A DNA stretch of 9,107 bases from DHVE2 group archaeon (lineage in GTDB: Archaea > Thermoplasmatota > Thermoplasmata > Thermoplasmatales > Aciduliprofundaceae), in the NCBI GenBank assembly GCA_027056155.1, contig JALULR010000143.1, forward strand, positions 1 to 9,107. The letters run 5' to 3'. This document shows positions 1 through 6,959 of this stretch, one piece after another. Position numbers and translations under genes: made by a program. Position 1 is the first letter of the stretch; each line of letters begins with the position of its first letter. Under the pieces are notes generated by a model that was given only the letters and a program-made list of their open reading frames with translations, had not been told where the DNA came from and made no database searches.

Positions 1-3000
1 GTATTATATCAGTGAAGTCCCCGCCTCGCAGCTTTATTACAACGATACCTCGGTTAGTAACGGTGTTACTTATTACTATTATGTTCGAGCAGTAAATTCT
101 GTTGGCACGGGTAGTAGAAGCACTGAGATCGAAATAACACCAGCTACTGTGCCCATGCCTCCGCAAAATTTGCATGGTATTGCAGGCAATGAGTATGTAA
201 AATTAACTTGGCAGGCGCCCAGCAGCAATGGTGGCGCTAGTATAGAGTATTACAAAGTGTACAGAAACGGCACTTTACTTGTTGAGCTGCCAGCATCTCA
301 GCTATACTATAACGACACATCAGTTATAAATGGCATAACATATAGCTATTATATAACTGCGGTAAATCGGGTAGGAGAGAGTGCAAATAGCACTCCAATA
401 TATGTAACGCCATGGGCAGCACCTACTACACTTACCATACTTTTAGTAGATGATGACGCAGGTCTGAATTATCAGAGCTATTTTGAGCAAGCGTTAAATG
501 ATAATAGCTATTCGTACGATGTGTGGGATGTGAGTGCTCAGGGCTCCCCTCCCTTGTATATCCTCAAAAGCTACAGGGTGGTTTTATGGACCACTGGAGA
601 CACATGGAACAATACTCTTACTTCATTTGACATATATAACCTCAGTGCATACCTCGACAGCGGTGGGGCGCTATACCTATCTTCTCAAGATTTATTATGG
701 GACATAAGCGGAGGCAGTAATGGCATCATTTCCAATTACTTTATAAACAACTATTTAGGTGTGGCTTCGGTTTCTAACGACATAAAATATACATCAGTAA
801 GTGGAGTTGCAAATACATTCGCTCAGCCGTTTTCTTCAGTATCTCTTGCAGGTTATCCCTTCAATAACTATGCAGACGAAATACAAACCAGCACAGCTGG
901 TCATACTCTATTTATTAATCCCGCAGACGGCGCAGTGGCTGCAGACTATGTAGCTAATGCAACGTTTAGGACAGTTTTCACTGCATACTCCTTTGAGGCT
1001 GTGGAAAATACTAATGTTTCAACGGGTGATGCTCTGCTGAGAACGATTATAGAGTGGCTAGTAAACGGCACTAATGGTATCTCGACACCACCAGGGGCGC
1101 CTTTAAATTTAACCGCAAATTCGGGCGATGGCTATGTGCTCCTTTATTGGCATGCACCGGTGTATAATGGAGGTCCAAATATTCAATGTTACAATGTATA
1201 TAGAAACGGCACTTTGATAGCAGAGATCCCCGCGAGACAGTACTACTATAATGATTCTTCCGTTCTAAATGGTGTATCTTATACCTACTATGTTACAGCA
1301 GTGAATAGAGTGGGTGAGAGCGAGAAGAGCAATGTAATAACCATCGTTCCTGAGACTGTACCAAGTGCACCACTAAATCTAATAGCAAATAGTGGAGATA
1401 GATTCGTATATCTAAGCTGGCAGGCACCTAGCAACAACGGAGGAGTACCCATACACGCGTACAGAGTGTATAGAAACGGCACTTTGTTAGCTGAATTGTA
1501 TTCTTGGCAACATTACTACAATGACACCTCCGTTAAAAATGGAATAACCTATTATTACTATGTTAGCGCGGTAAATTCTGCTGGCGAAGGTACGAATAGT
1601 AGCATAGTTTATGCAACTCCACAAACTGTTCCAAGCAAGCCTATTTACATTAGCGCGTATAGCGGAGACAGATTTGTCAATTTGAGCTGGAGCATGCCCG
1701 CCAATGATGGTGGCTCATCAATTCAGAGTTATAAAATATACCGCAACGGTTCGCTCTTGGCAGAAGTGCCTGCATTACAGCTATATTATAACGACACATC
1801 TGTTAATAACGGAGTTACTTATTACTACTATATCACAGCTATAAATGACGTTGGAGAGAGTGCTAAAAGTGATGAAATAAGTGCCACTCCCGCAACCACA
1901 CCCAGCGCGCCTGTAGATTTTAGAGCAGTAGGCGGTGATGGCTATGTTGAACTAATATGGAGCGCACCAATTAATACAGGTGGCTTGCCAATACAGATTT
2001 ATAAGATTTATAGAAACGGAACGTTATTCGCCGAGATACCCGGAGACATGTTATTTTATAACGATACCTCTGTGATAAACGGAGTATTATATACATATCA
2101 TATTCGAGCAGTAAATTCAATAGGTACAGGGGCAAGCACATATACAATACATGTGCGTCCGCTCGGCACTCCCGGAGTACCTACATTTATTAGCGCAGTG
2201 GCGGGTGATAGGTTTATAAACCTTACATGGGGCGCACCGAATAACGATGGTGGTGCAGCTATACTTTATTACGAAGTATATCGCAATGCCACATTAATTG
2301 CAGAGGTGCAAAATAGCTGGTACAATGACACAGGACTAGTGAATGGGGTAGCGTACTCCTATTTTGTGATTGCTGTTAATATTGCAGGCACTGGCAAAGC
2401 TAGCAATGTACTTGCCGTAGTGCCCATGGCTGTGCCTTCTGCACCACTTAACTTAGCAGCAAAGTCTGGTTCAAATTACATTTTGCTTATGTGGGACGCG
2501 CCAGCTAGCAACGGCGGTGCGCCGATAGAGTACTATAACGTATACCGTAATGACACGCTTATCGCGACTATATCTGCATCAGAGACTGCTTACAATGACA
2601 CTACTGTGCTCAATGACATAACTTATTACTACTATGTGACTGCAGTAAACGCTAAGGGTGAAAGTAAGAAGAGCAATATAGTATATGCTATTCCTCACAC
2701 ACAGAATAACGCGCCTATTTCTCTATATGCTAAGGCTGGCGATAGCTATATATATATTTACTGGAACGTGAAAGACGCTACCAAGTACTCCAACTTTGAA
2801 GTGTATCGTAATAATACATTACTTCAAAACTTATCTGGGCAGCAGTTGTACTACAACGACACAGAGGTAATTAACGGCATTAGCTATACATATTACGTGG
2901 TTGGTATAACCCATGCTGGCTCTCGGGAGGGCTCAAATATAGTTAATGTCACGCCTAGGGCAATACCAAGAGCGCCTACTAACCTAAGCGCCTATGGAGC

Positions 3001-3901
3001 AGATGGCTTTGTTTTATTGACATGGAACGCTCCAGAGCACGCAAATGAAAGAGTGGACACGTACATAGTTTACCGTGACAACGCTAGCATAGCAGAAGTA
3101 CCCGGAAACACCACCGAATATATTGACACAAATGTCACCAACGGCGTGGTATATAGATATTACGTAACTGCGGTAAGTGCGGGTGAAGAGAGCGGGCGCT
3201 CGAATATGGTTACTGTTGAACCGTTGAGCAATGTTTCGTATGTATTTGTGCTTCGCGGTTCGGCTGGCGCTTGCTATGTAAACTTAACATGGATTATATA
3301 CGGGCAAAATATAAGTTCCGTTGAACTTGAATATGATATATATCGAAACGGAATAATGATTGCAGGGGTTGTGGGTGCTCGATACTACAATGATACAAAT
3401 GTGTCCATAGGCGAGAATTTAACATACTATGTGGTAGCATACGCCTACGGAAATCCACTCGCAGAGAGCAATACAGTTACAGAGCAACTTGTATTCTCTA
3501 TGCCGGCCCCCGAGCTTAATGCCACCTATGCAGGGAAATATATTTATCTCACATGGCACATTGAGAACACTAGTTGTAATGTGAACATAACCTACTTTAT
3601 TATATACCGCGATGGAACGGTGCTTGGCGAGGTGACCGGAATATATAGAGAGTTTAAAGATATGAACATTACAATGGGCAAGAATTATACGTATTCAATA
3701 ATCGCAGTGAGCGAATATGGTGCGAGCTCAATGAGCAATAATGTTACAGTATATACAACCACACCTGCCACAACCACAAACTCGCAAGCACAGCCAAACA
3801 ACTCTAGCACAGCACCGATAGTAGTGTGGAGCGTCATCGCTGTTGAGCTGTTCTTTATTAGCGCATTGGCAGTTTGGCCAAAAAAGAGAATCAAAATGTA
3901 A
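1..3901 (+). CDS. Giant FN3-repeat surface protein with GATase-like domain and C-terminal membrane anchor (5' end outside window)
   Basis: The reading frame is open from base 2, and its first codons already encode the second half of an FN3 repeat (YYNDTSV, then YYYYVRAVNSVG). The gene therefore starts outside the window, and the in-frame GTG at 149 is internal. 1,299 residues are visible. In order they are: a partial FN3; a complete FN3 (about 146-418); a non-FN3 domain of about 215 residues (about 422-1081) opening with LLVDDD; ten more FN3 repeats (about 1082-3754); a Thr/Asn/Ser-rich linker; and one hydrophobic segment (about 3818-3877) followed by KKRIKM. The tail is a classic stop-transfer anchor, so the repeats should lie outside the cell. 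FN3 hallmarks are an LxW strand, YxVYRNGT, YYNDTSV and YYYxVTAVNxxGES. The role is probably adhesion, cell-surface display or stalk formation; nothing in the sequence fixes a ligand. The signal peptide would be upstream. The domain calls are secure; the biological role is inference. Confidence 0.93.
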   Translation, partial: YYISEVPASQLYYNDTSVSNGVTYYYYVRAVNSVGTGSRSTEIEITPATVPMPPQNLHGIAGNEYVKLTWQAPSSNGGASIEYYKVYRNGTLLVELPASQLYYNDTSVINGITYSYYITAVNRVGESANSTPIYVTPWAAPTTLTILLVDDDAGLNYQSYFEQALNDNSYSYDVWDVSAQGSPPLYILKSYRVVLWTTGDTWNNTLTSFDIYNLSAYLDSGGALYLSSQDLLWDISGGSNGIISNYFINNYLGVASVSNDIKYTSVSGVANTFAQPFSSVSLAGYPFNNYADEIQTSTAGHTLFINPADGAVAADYVANATFRTVFTAYSFEAVENTNVSTGDALLRTIIEWLVNGTNGISTPPGAPLNLTANSGDGYVLLYWHAPVYNGGPNIQCYNVYRNGTLIAEIPARQYYYNDSSVLNGVSYTYYVTAVNRVGESEKSNVITIVPETVPSAPLNLIANSGDRFVYLSWQAPSNNGGVPIHAYRVYRNGTLLAELYSWQHYYNDTSVKNGITYYYYVSAVNSAGEGTNSSIVYATPQTVPSKPIYISAYSGDRFVNLSWSMPANDGGSSIQSYKIYRNGSLLAEVPALQLYYNDTSVNNGVTYYYYITAINDVGESAKSDEISATPATTPSAPVDFRAVGGDGYVELIWSAPINTGGLPIQIYKIYRNGTLFAEIPGDMLFYNDTSVINGVLYTYHIRAVNSIGTGASTYTIHVRPLGTPGVPTFISAVAGDRFINLTWGAPNNDGGAAILYYEVYRNATLIAEVQNSWYNDTGLVNGVAYSYFVIAVNIAGTGKASNVLAVVPMAVPSAPLNLAAKSGSNYILLMWDAPASNGGAPIEYYNVYRNDTLIATISASETAYNDTTVLNDITYYYYVTAVNAKGESKKSNIVYAIPHTQNNAPISLYAKAGDSYIYIYWNVKDATKYSNFEVYRNNTLLQNLSGQQLYYNDTEVINGISYTYYVVGITHAGSREGSNIVNVTPRAIPRAPTNLSAYGADGFVLLTWNAPEHANERVDTYIVYRDNASIAEVPGNTTEYIDTNVTNGVVYRYYVTAVSAGEESGRSNMVTVEPLSNVSYVFVLRGSAGACYVNLTWIIYGQNISSVELEYDIYRNGIMIAGVVGARYYNDTNVSIGENLTYYVVAYAYGNPLAESNTVTEQLVFSMPAPELNATYAGKYIYLTWHIENTSCNVNITYFIIYRDGTVLGEVTGIYREFKDMNITMGKNYTYSIIAVSEYGASSMSNNVTVYTTTPATTTNSQAQPNNSSTAPIVVWSVIAVELFFISALAVWPKKRIKM
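146..3754 (+). repeat. Tandem FN3 protein repeats, about 90 residues (270 bp) each
   Basis: Eleven complete repeats begin near 146, 1082, 1355, 1625, 1895, 2165, 2429, 2699, 2960, 3227 and 3491. Four consecutive spacings from 1355 to 2165 are close to or exactly 270 bp, and the last repeats drift to 261-268 bp. Most repeats start with a (T/A)VPSAPxNL-like linker and carry YRNGT and YYNDTS. Similarity extends to DNA: TAGAAACGGCACTTTG is identical in the repeats starting at 1082 and 1355. The last two or three repeats (from 2960, 3227 and 3491) are the most diverged, losing the Gly-Gly turn and parts of the motifs. The order is interrupted once, by the LLVDDD domain at about 422-1081. Confidence 0.9.
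422..1081 (+). other. GATase1/ThuA-like 'VDDD' domain inserted in the FN3 array
   Basis: This part of the large surface protein is not FN3. It begins TLTILLVDDDAG, continues with SYDVWDV, then YRVVLWTTGDTW, LSAYLDSGGALYLSSQD, and ends IIEWLVNGT. The alternation of hydrophobic strands with a GG-x-LYLSSQD turn looks like the Rossmann-like class I glutamine-amidotransferase fold found in extracellular multidomain proteins of archaea and bacteria. At the expected nucleophile-elbow position there is SSQD rather than a GxCxG motif, so an amidotransferase activity is unlikely and a structural or binding role fits better. The family placement comes from memory of related sequences, not from a search. 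Confidence 0.6.
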
Positions 3902-3910
3902 ATGATTTCA

Positions 3911-3940
3911 ATTATATTTTATTTGTTTTTTCTCTATTCT
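3911..3940 (+). terminator. T-rich terminator of the FN3 gene
   Basis: Directly after the TAA at 3899-3901 the coding strand turns T-rich, including a TTTTATTTGTTTTTTCTC tract. No convincing hairpin precedes it. Archaeal transcription typically ends on such U-rich tracts without a stem. Confidence 0.6.
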
Positions 3941-3942
3941 AT

Positions 3943-3977
3943 CAAAAATTTATTAATCTCAATCATTATACTGCAAT
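3943..3977 (+). promoter_or_regulatory. Promoter of the 3978 gene, leaderless type
   Basis: The AAAAATTTATTAATC stretch at about 3944-3958 is a plausible TATA box with an A-rich BRE side. Its centre lies about 26 bp before the ATG at 3978. No Shine-Dalgarno sequence is visible between the box and the ATG, so the mRNA probably starts at or within a few bases of the start codon. Confidence 0.5.
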
Positions 3978-4373
3978 ATGGACCTGATGCACACAAATGC
4001 AAAGGGAAAGCATATACGTGCTAAGGATATTCTTTTGTATGGCTCTTGCGTGGCAGTAGAACACCCTGATGTTCTAGACAAATTTTCCGAATATACACAA
4101 TTATCCTTTTGCCCTGAAAGCGAGCATATAAACATGGCGTTTTACAAGCTCATCGCTATGATGTCCGTGGCAAGGTCCCTTACGGTGCTAACTGTAGATG
4201 GCTCACCGCACTGTGTTCAACTTCATTACATCGCCGACGAGGTAAAAAGATACTCTAAGCAAGATTTCAAGGTAGAGCATTTTGTTATATATAACGGCAA
4301 GCTCGTGCAAATAAGCGAAAAAGAGGTGAAATTATCACGGTATCTGGCTAAAATAAAAGCTATTCAGAAGTAA
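3978..4373 (+). CDS. Conserved-looking hypothetical protein with Cys/His motifs
   Basis: I do not recognise a characterised function. The 131-residue protein is soluble, with no signal peptide or membrane segment. It carries three motif islands: YGSCVAVEHP (C24, H29), SFCPESEHINMAF (C45, H50) and LTVDGSPHCVQLHY (H78, C79, H83). Three cysteines and clustered histidines in such tight motifs look like a metal or Fe-S site, or a redox-active centre, rather than structural residues; that is an inference. The start at 3978 is supported by a TATA-like box about 26 bp upstream; a second ATG at 3987 is possible. It lies 76 bp after the FN3 gene, with its own promoter and a T-rich tract between, so it is probably a separate unit. 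Its last 14 bp overlap the convergent C11 peptidase gene. Confidence 0.8.
   Translation: MDLMHTNAKGKHIRAKDILLYGSCVAVEHPDVLDKFSEYTQLSFCPESEHINMAFYKLIAMMSVARSLTVLTVDGSPHCVQLHYIADEVKRYSKQDFKVEHFVIYNGKLVQISEKEVKLSRYLAKIKAIQK
4349..4359 (-). terminator. T-rich tract after the C11 peptidase stop
   Basis: Read on the minus strand, TTTTATTTTAG begins two bases after the TAG stop at 4362-4360. It could terminate the peptidase transcript. It is short and interrupted, so the call is modest. It is antisense to the codons for AKIKA at the end of the 3978 gene. Confidence 0.35.
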
Positions 4374-6144
4374 GCTCATCTTCTTTCGGCTTTTTTCTTC
4401 TGAGAATTATCGCCACAAATATGGCATACACCGTTATCCCAATGGTTATTATTATCATCTCAAATATTGTGGGAAAAAATGTATCCTTTATAATTATCGG
4501 TAAGATGTCTTCACCCCTCAGTGAGCCTATGCGATACGTGTAGTTTCTAGAAAAGTAGCCGTATTCCACCCTGATTGTTATGGTAGTATTGTCCCATATA
4601 TCCCGCGGATAGTACAACGTAATATTAAATCCCGTTTTGTTTTGAATGGCAGTATATGTATCATTTCCTATTTTAATTGTTATCTTTGCACCGTCAGCTA
4701 TCGCGCCGTTAAGATAGAATTTTCCAACTAAGTATATGGGCCGCATATATGCAACATTTTTTCTAAAGAGCCATACTACCGTGCCTGTTTTGTTGTATCC
4801 GTATATATAGACCGTATATAGCCCATAGGTCACATTAATGCTGTATTTACCCGCAGAGGGCATCACGCCACTGTATCCCTCGCTTAGGTTGCTTACGTAT
4901 ATATCCACATGGTCAACATTTGCGTTGTAGGTTATATCAATAGTTCCATTTTCCAAGCTTGCAGTGGCATTACCCGTGCTTCGCTCTACAACAGTATTCA
5001 AAAACCCATTTAGAAAGTCTGCCCAGAGCGTAGATTGCGAAAATGCAGTATGATAATAATCGCCAGAAACTATGTATTGTGGAAAATATATGCCAATACC
5101 GTGAGCATGCTTGGCATGCACCCCGTTCGCAGGATTGGGGCAGTCCCACGCTTTTGAATACACAATATTATTAATCCCCTGCATGGTGCTATCCGCTAGC
5201 GCTGTTAGTTTATAATCATTCACAGATTTTAGTTTTTCCATAACATCGTATAAATCCGCTACAGAATGCAGCTCGTATCGTTCTGCTGAGCGTGTGGCAT
5301 TGATTATCGCCTCGCCAAGGTAGGGCACTACTGGCATTGCGAAATTAAGCATACCGTTAAATTTGTTTATAAATGCTGGCATTCTGGTTAGATTTACAGC
5401 AGACAAAGTAACAGAGAGCCCGTTTTTGCTATAAAACTTCTTTGCCCAGCTATACATCGAATCTACAGCCTGCTCCGCCGCTTGCTCGGGGTTATCATCT
5501 CCAATTTTGCTTAGTACACTGTAGTAAGGCCAGCCGCTTGCGGGCTCATCTTTCTCCGAAGCAACTGCATAATTTGCAACATCTGAAAGCGAGTAGAAAA
5601 TCTCCAAACCACCCATGCGGCACGCGTCAAATCCCACCACATCGATTTTCTTGCCAATCTCGGCATCAAACTCCGAAAGCGCGTTATGAAGCTCATCTAA
5701 GGTTAGCCAGTCCCCGTGGTCCATGCACACGCCGTTGTAATAGCTACCATGGTCCCACAAATCAAGAAAATAATGCTTTGCTGGATAGTTGTGATAGCTC
5801 CAATTTATAAAGTTATACAAAGTGCTCTTCCGACCCATATCTACCTCACCTAGAGATTTAAGTAGCCTTTTCTTGCCATGTTCAATGTAATATATCGCAG
5901 AATCGCCGTTCTCGGTGGAGTCGTACAGCACAATAATGTTTATCTTTGAGTTTGAGCCGTAGCTCATCATCTCGGACAGGTCATCGGGAGAGTAACTAGA
6001 GAGAGAGTTATCCGCGTCCATGTATACCATAAACGTCCAGTTTGCAGTGTTTGAAGGTTCACTTTTTAGCGGTGTACCATGTGCCAAGTTCGCAAGAGGC
6101 ACAAATATGAGTATAAGCAAAATAATGAATACCTGTATTCGCAT
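4360..6144 (-). CDS. Clostripain-like (family C11) cysteine peptidase, secreted and C-terminally anchored
   Basis: From the ATG at 6144 the product has 594 residues. It opens with MRIQVFIILLILIFVPLANLAHG, a signal peptide (one basic residue, hydrophobic core, cleavage near residues 19-23). The C11 domain follows: WTFMVYMDADNSLSSY near residue 36, LDLWDHGSYYNG with the catalytic His at residue 132, and IDVVGFDACRMGGLE with the catalytic Cys at residue 175, then SEKDEPASGWPY. Both catalytic dyad residues are present. The C-terminal third is beta-rich, with many N-glycosylation sequons and two Ig-like stretches. A hydrophobic segment (about residues 556-581) precedes RRKKPKEDE, so the enzyme should face outward, tethered to the membrane. 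Family members cleave mainly after Arg or Lys; specificity here is not readable. A longer open frame runs to a TTG at 6243, but it would bury the signal peptide and the TATA box, so I reject it. Confidence 0.92.
   Translation of the reverse strand: MRIQVFIILLILIFVPLANLAHGTPLKSEPSNTANWTFMVYMDADNSLSSYSPDDLSEMMSYGSNSKINIIVLYDSTENGDSAIYYIEHGKKRLLKSLGEVDMGRKSTLYNFINWSYHNYPAKHYFLDLWDHGSYYNGVCMDHGDWLTLDELHNALSEFDAEIGKKIDVVGFDACRMGGLEIFYSLSDVANYAVASEKDEPASGWPYYSVLSKIGDDNPEQAAEQAVDSMYSWAKKFYSKNGLSVTLSAVNLTRMPAFINKFNGMLNFAMPVVPYLGEAIINATRSAERYELHSVADLYDVMEKLKSVNDYKLTALADSTMQGINNIVYSKAWDCPNPANGVHAKHAHGIGIYFPQYIVSGDYYHTAFSQSTLWADFLNGFLNTVVERSTGNATASLENGTIDITYNANVDHVDIYVSNLSEGYSGVMPSAGKYSINVTYGLYTVYIYGYNKTGTVVWLFRKNVAYMRPIYLVGKFYLNGAIADGAKITIKIGNDTYTAIQNKTGFNITLYYPRDIWDNTTITIRVEYGYFSRNYTYRIGSLRGEDILPIIIKDTFFPTIFEMIIITIGITVYAIFVAIILRRKKPKEDELTSE
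4379..4402 (+). terminator. T-rich terminator of the 3978 gene, inside the opposing gene
   Basis: Six bases after the TAA at 4371-4373 comes a pyrimidine-rich stretch containing TTCTTTCGGC and TTTTTTCTTCT. It is the likely termination tract of the plus-strand gene. On the other strand the same bases encode the Lys-rich tail (RRKKPKEDE) of the C11 peptidase. Confidence 0.5.
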
Positions 6145-6164
6145 CGCAAATCCATGGTATGTAT

Positions 6165-6180
6165 TGTATTTATATTTTTC
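6165..6180 (-). promoter_or_regulatory. TATA box/BRE of the C11 peptidase gene
   Basis: On the minus strand, GAAAAATATAAATAC combines an A-rich BRE with a good archaeal TATA box centred near 6172. That is about 27 bp before the ATG at 6144, with no Shine-Dalgarno sequence between. The mRNA should be leaderless or nearly so, which supports the 6144 start. Confidence 0.65.
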
Positions 6181-6376
6181 TTGCGCTGTGATTGGAATGT
6201 TAATGTTCGTTTTTAAGTGCATTATCGCAGCTAACTTATGCAACGTTTCTTTTGAATAAATAATATTTAAAAATCATTCTCTAACTTTTGTTTTCCATTT
6301 TTCGCAATTTACCAAAAGCATTTCTAAATTTGTTATACTTCCTTATTTTTGTGTTGCATATATGTGTACGCCAAAG
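6181..6376. other. Central part of the divergent intergenic region
   Basis: This very AT-rich stretch lies between the two recognised divergent promoters. It holds a second TATA-like element, AATATTTAAAAAT (6262-6274), which on the minus strand could start transcripts near 6245, and a CATATATG palindrome (6357-6364). I see no convincing open frame or RNA gene. The in-frame upstream extension of the peptidase (to 6243) also falls here. Confidence 0.4.
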
Positions 6377-6392
6377 CAAAATATATAGAGCA
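6376..6392 (+). promoter_or_regulatory. Promoter of the kinase-phosphotransferase operon
   Basis: GCAAAATATATAGAGC contains a strong TATA box (AAATATATAG) with an A-rich BRE side. Transcription would start near 6410, leaving a leader of about 30 nt that contains the ribosome binding site of the kinase gene. Unlike its neighbours, this operon therefore seems to have a true 5' leader. Confidence 0.6.
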
Positions 6393-6426
6393 AATAGTTA
6401 ATACCAAAAAAACATTACAATCGCTT

Positions 6427-6432
6427 AGAGGT
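6427..6432 (+). promoter_or_regulatory. Ribosome binding site of the kinase gene
   Basis: AGAGGT matches the anti-Shine-Dalgarno sequence at GAGGT and sits 8 nt before the ATG at 6441, which fixes that start. Confidence 0.6.
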
Positions 6433-6440
6433 AGAAATCA

Positions 6441-6959
6441 ATGAAAATCGCACTCACGGGCACGCCGGGCACGGGAAAAACGAGCGTTGCAAATGTACTT
6501 GCTTCAAAGTACAAAATAATAGCGCTAGGAGAGTTCAAGGAAGCGAGAGTGCAATACGATGAAGAGCGAGACACATACATTGTTGATTTAGATTATTTAC
6601 GAAAAAAGGTAGCTGAGCTAGAGAATGATGGTACAGTGATAATCGAGGGCCATTACTCTCATGATATGCCGGAGGATATGATAATCGTGTTAAGATGCCA
6701 TCCTGATGAGCTAAGACGCAGATTAGCTGCTAGAAACTACAGCGAGTATAAAATCATGGAAAATGTAGAGGCAGAGGCAATGGGGTTAATTACCGAAGAG
6801 GCTCTAGCACATTATTCTGAACATAATGTTTATGAAATTGACACCACTAACAAAGAGCCGGAAGAAGTTGCTAATGCGGTGGAAAACATAATAAGAGGAA
6901 ATGGAGAAGAATATAAGAATCGAATAAGCTACATGGAGGAGATTCTCAAATGGTACTAA
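6441..6959 (+). CDS. AK6/Fap7-like adenylate (NMP) kinase
   Basis: This 172-residue P-loop kinase has its Walker A motif at residues 7-14 (GTPGTGKT), directly after the first strand, as in the AK6/Fap7 family. Other family signs are VIIEGHYSH (residues 66-74), IVLRCHPDELRRRL (82-95) and NYSEYKIMENVEAEA (99-113), the last corresponding to the short LID and following helix. Members transfer the gamma phosphate of ATP to AMP and other NMPs. The eukaryotic and archaeal Fap7 proteins also act in late small-subunit ribosome maturation through ribosomal protein uS11. Which role dominates here cannot be told from sequence. The length is typical for the family. It is the first gene of an operon; its end overlaps the next start codon by 10 bp, so the two are probably translationally coupled. 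Confidence 0.9.
   Translation: MKIALTGTPGTGKTSVANVLASKYKIIALGEFKEARVQYDEERDTYIVDLDYLRKKVAELENDGTVIIEGHYSHDMPEDMIIVLRCHPDELRRRLAARNYSEYKIMENVEAEAMGLITEEALAHYSEHNVYEIDTTNKEPEEVANAVENIIRGNGEEYKNRISYMEEILKWY
6935..6941 (+). promoter_or_regulatory. Strong ribosome binding site inside the kinase gene
   Basis: GGAGGAG, 8 nt before the ATG at 6950, is a near-perfect Shine-Dalgarno sequence. It lies within the last codons of the kinase gene and identifies the start of the downstream gene. Confidence 0.75.

Noticed and set aside
149..157. GTG/ATG near 149-157 as the start of the FN3 protein
   Set aside because: The upstream codons from base 2 are in frame, without a stop, and encode the missing half of an FN3 repeat, so the true start lies outside the window.
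1..3901. The FN3 array as a CRISPR-like or noncoding DNA repeat
   Set aside because: The periodicity is protein-coding, with a continuous frame and amino-acid-level conservation; there are no short palindromic repeats with unique spacers.
5103..5119. GCATGC-TTG-GCATGC inverted/direct repeat
   Set aside because: It lies in the C11 coding sequence (HAKHA codons) and is short; nothing suggests a site or a mobile element.
5442..5810. Open frame on the plus strand (122 codons) inside the C11 gene
   Set aside because: It is antisense to the catalytic part of a well-supported gene, and its product has no recognisable domain and is rich in residues typical of shadow frames.
6145..6243. Longer C11 peptidase starting at TTG 6243 or ATG 6222
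   Set aside because: It would place the signal peptide 27-33 residues inside the protein and put the best TATA box within the coding region. The added residues do not resemble a secretion signal.
6020..6259. Open frame on the plus strand across the C11 start and promoter
   Set aside because: It is antisense to the signal peptide region. Its hydrophobic stretch is a mirror effect of that sequence, and there is no ribosome binding site.
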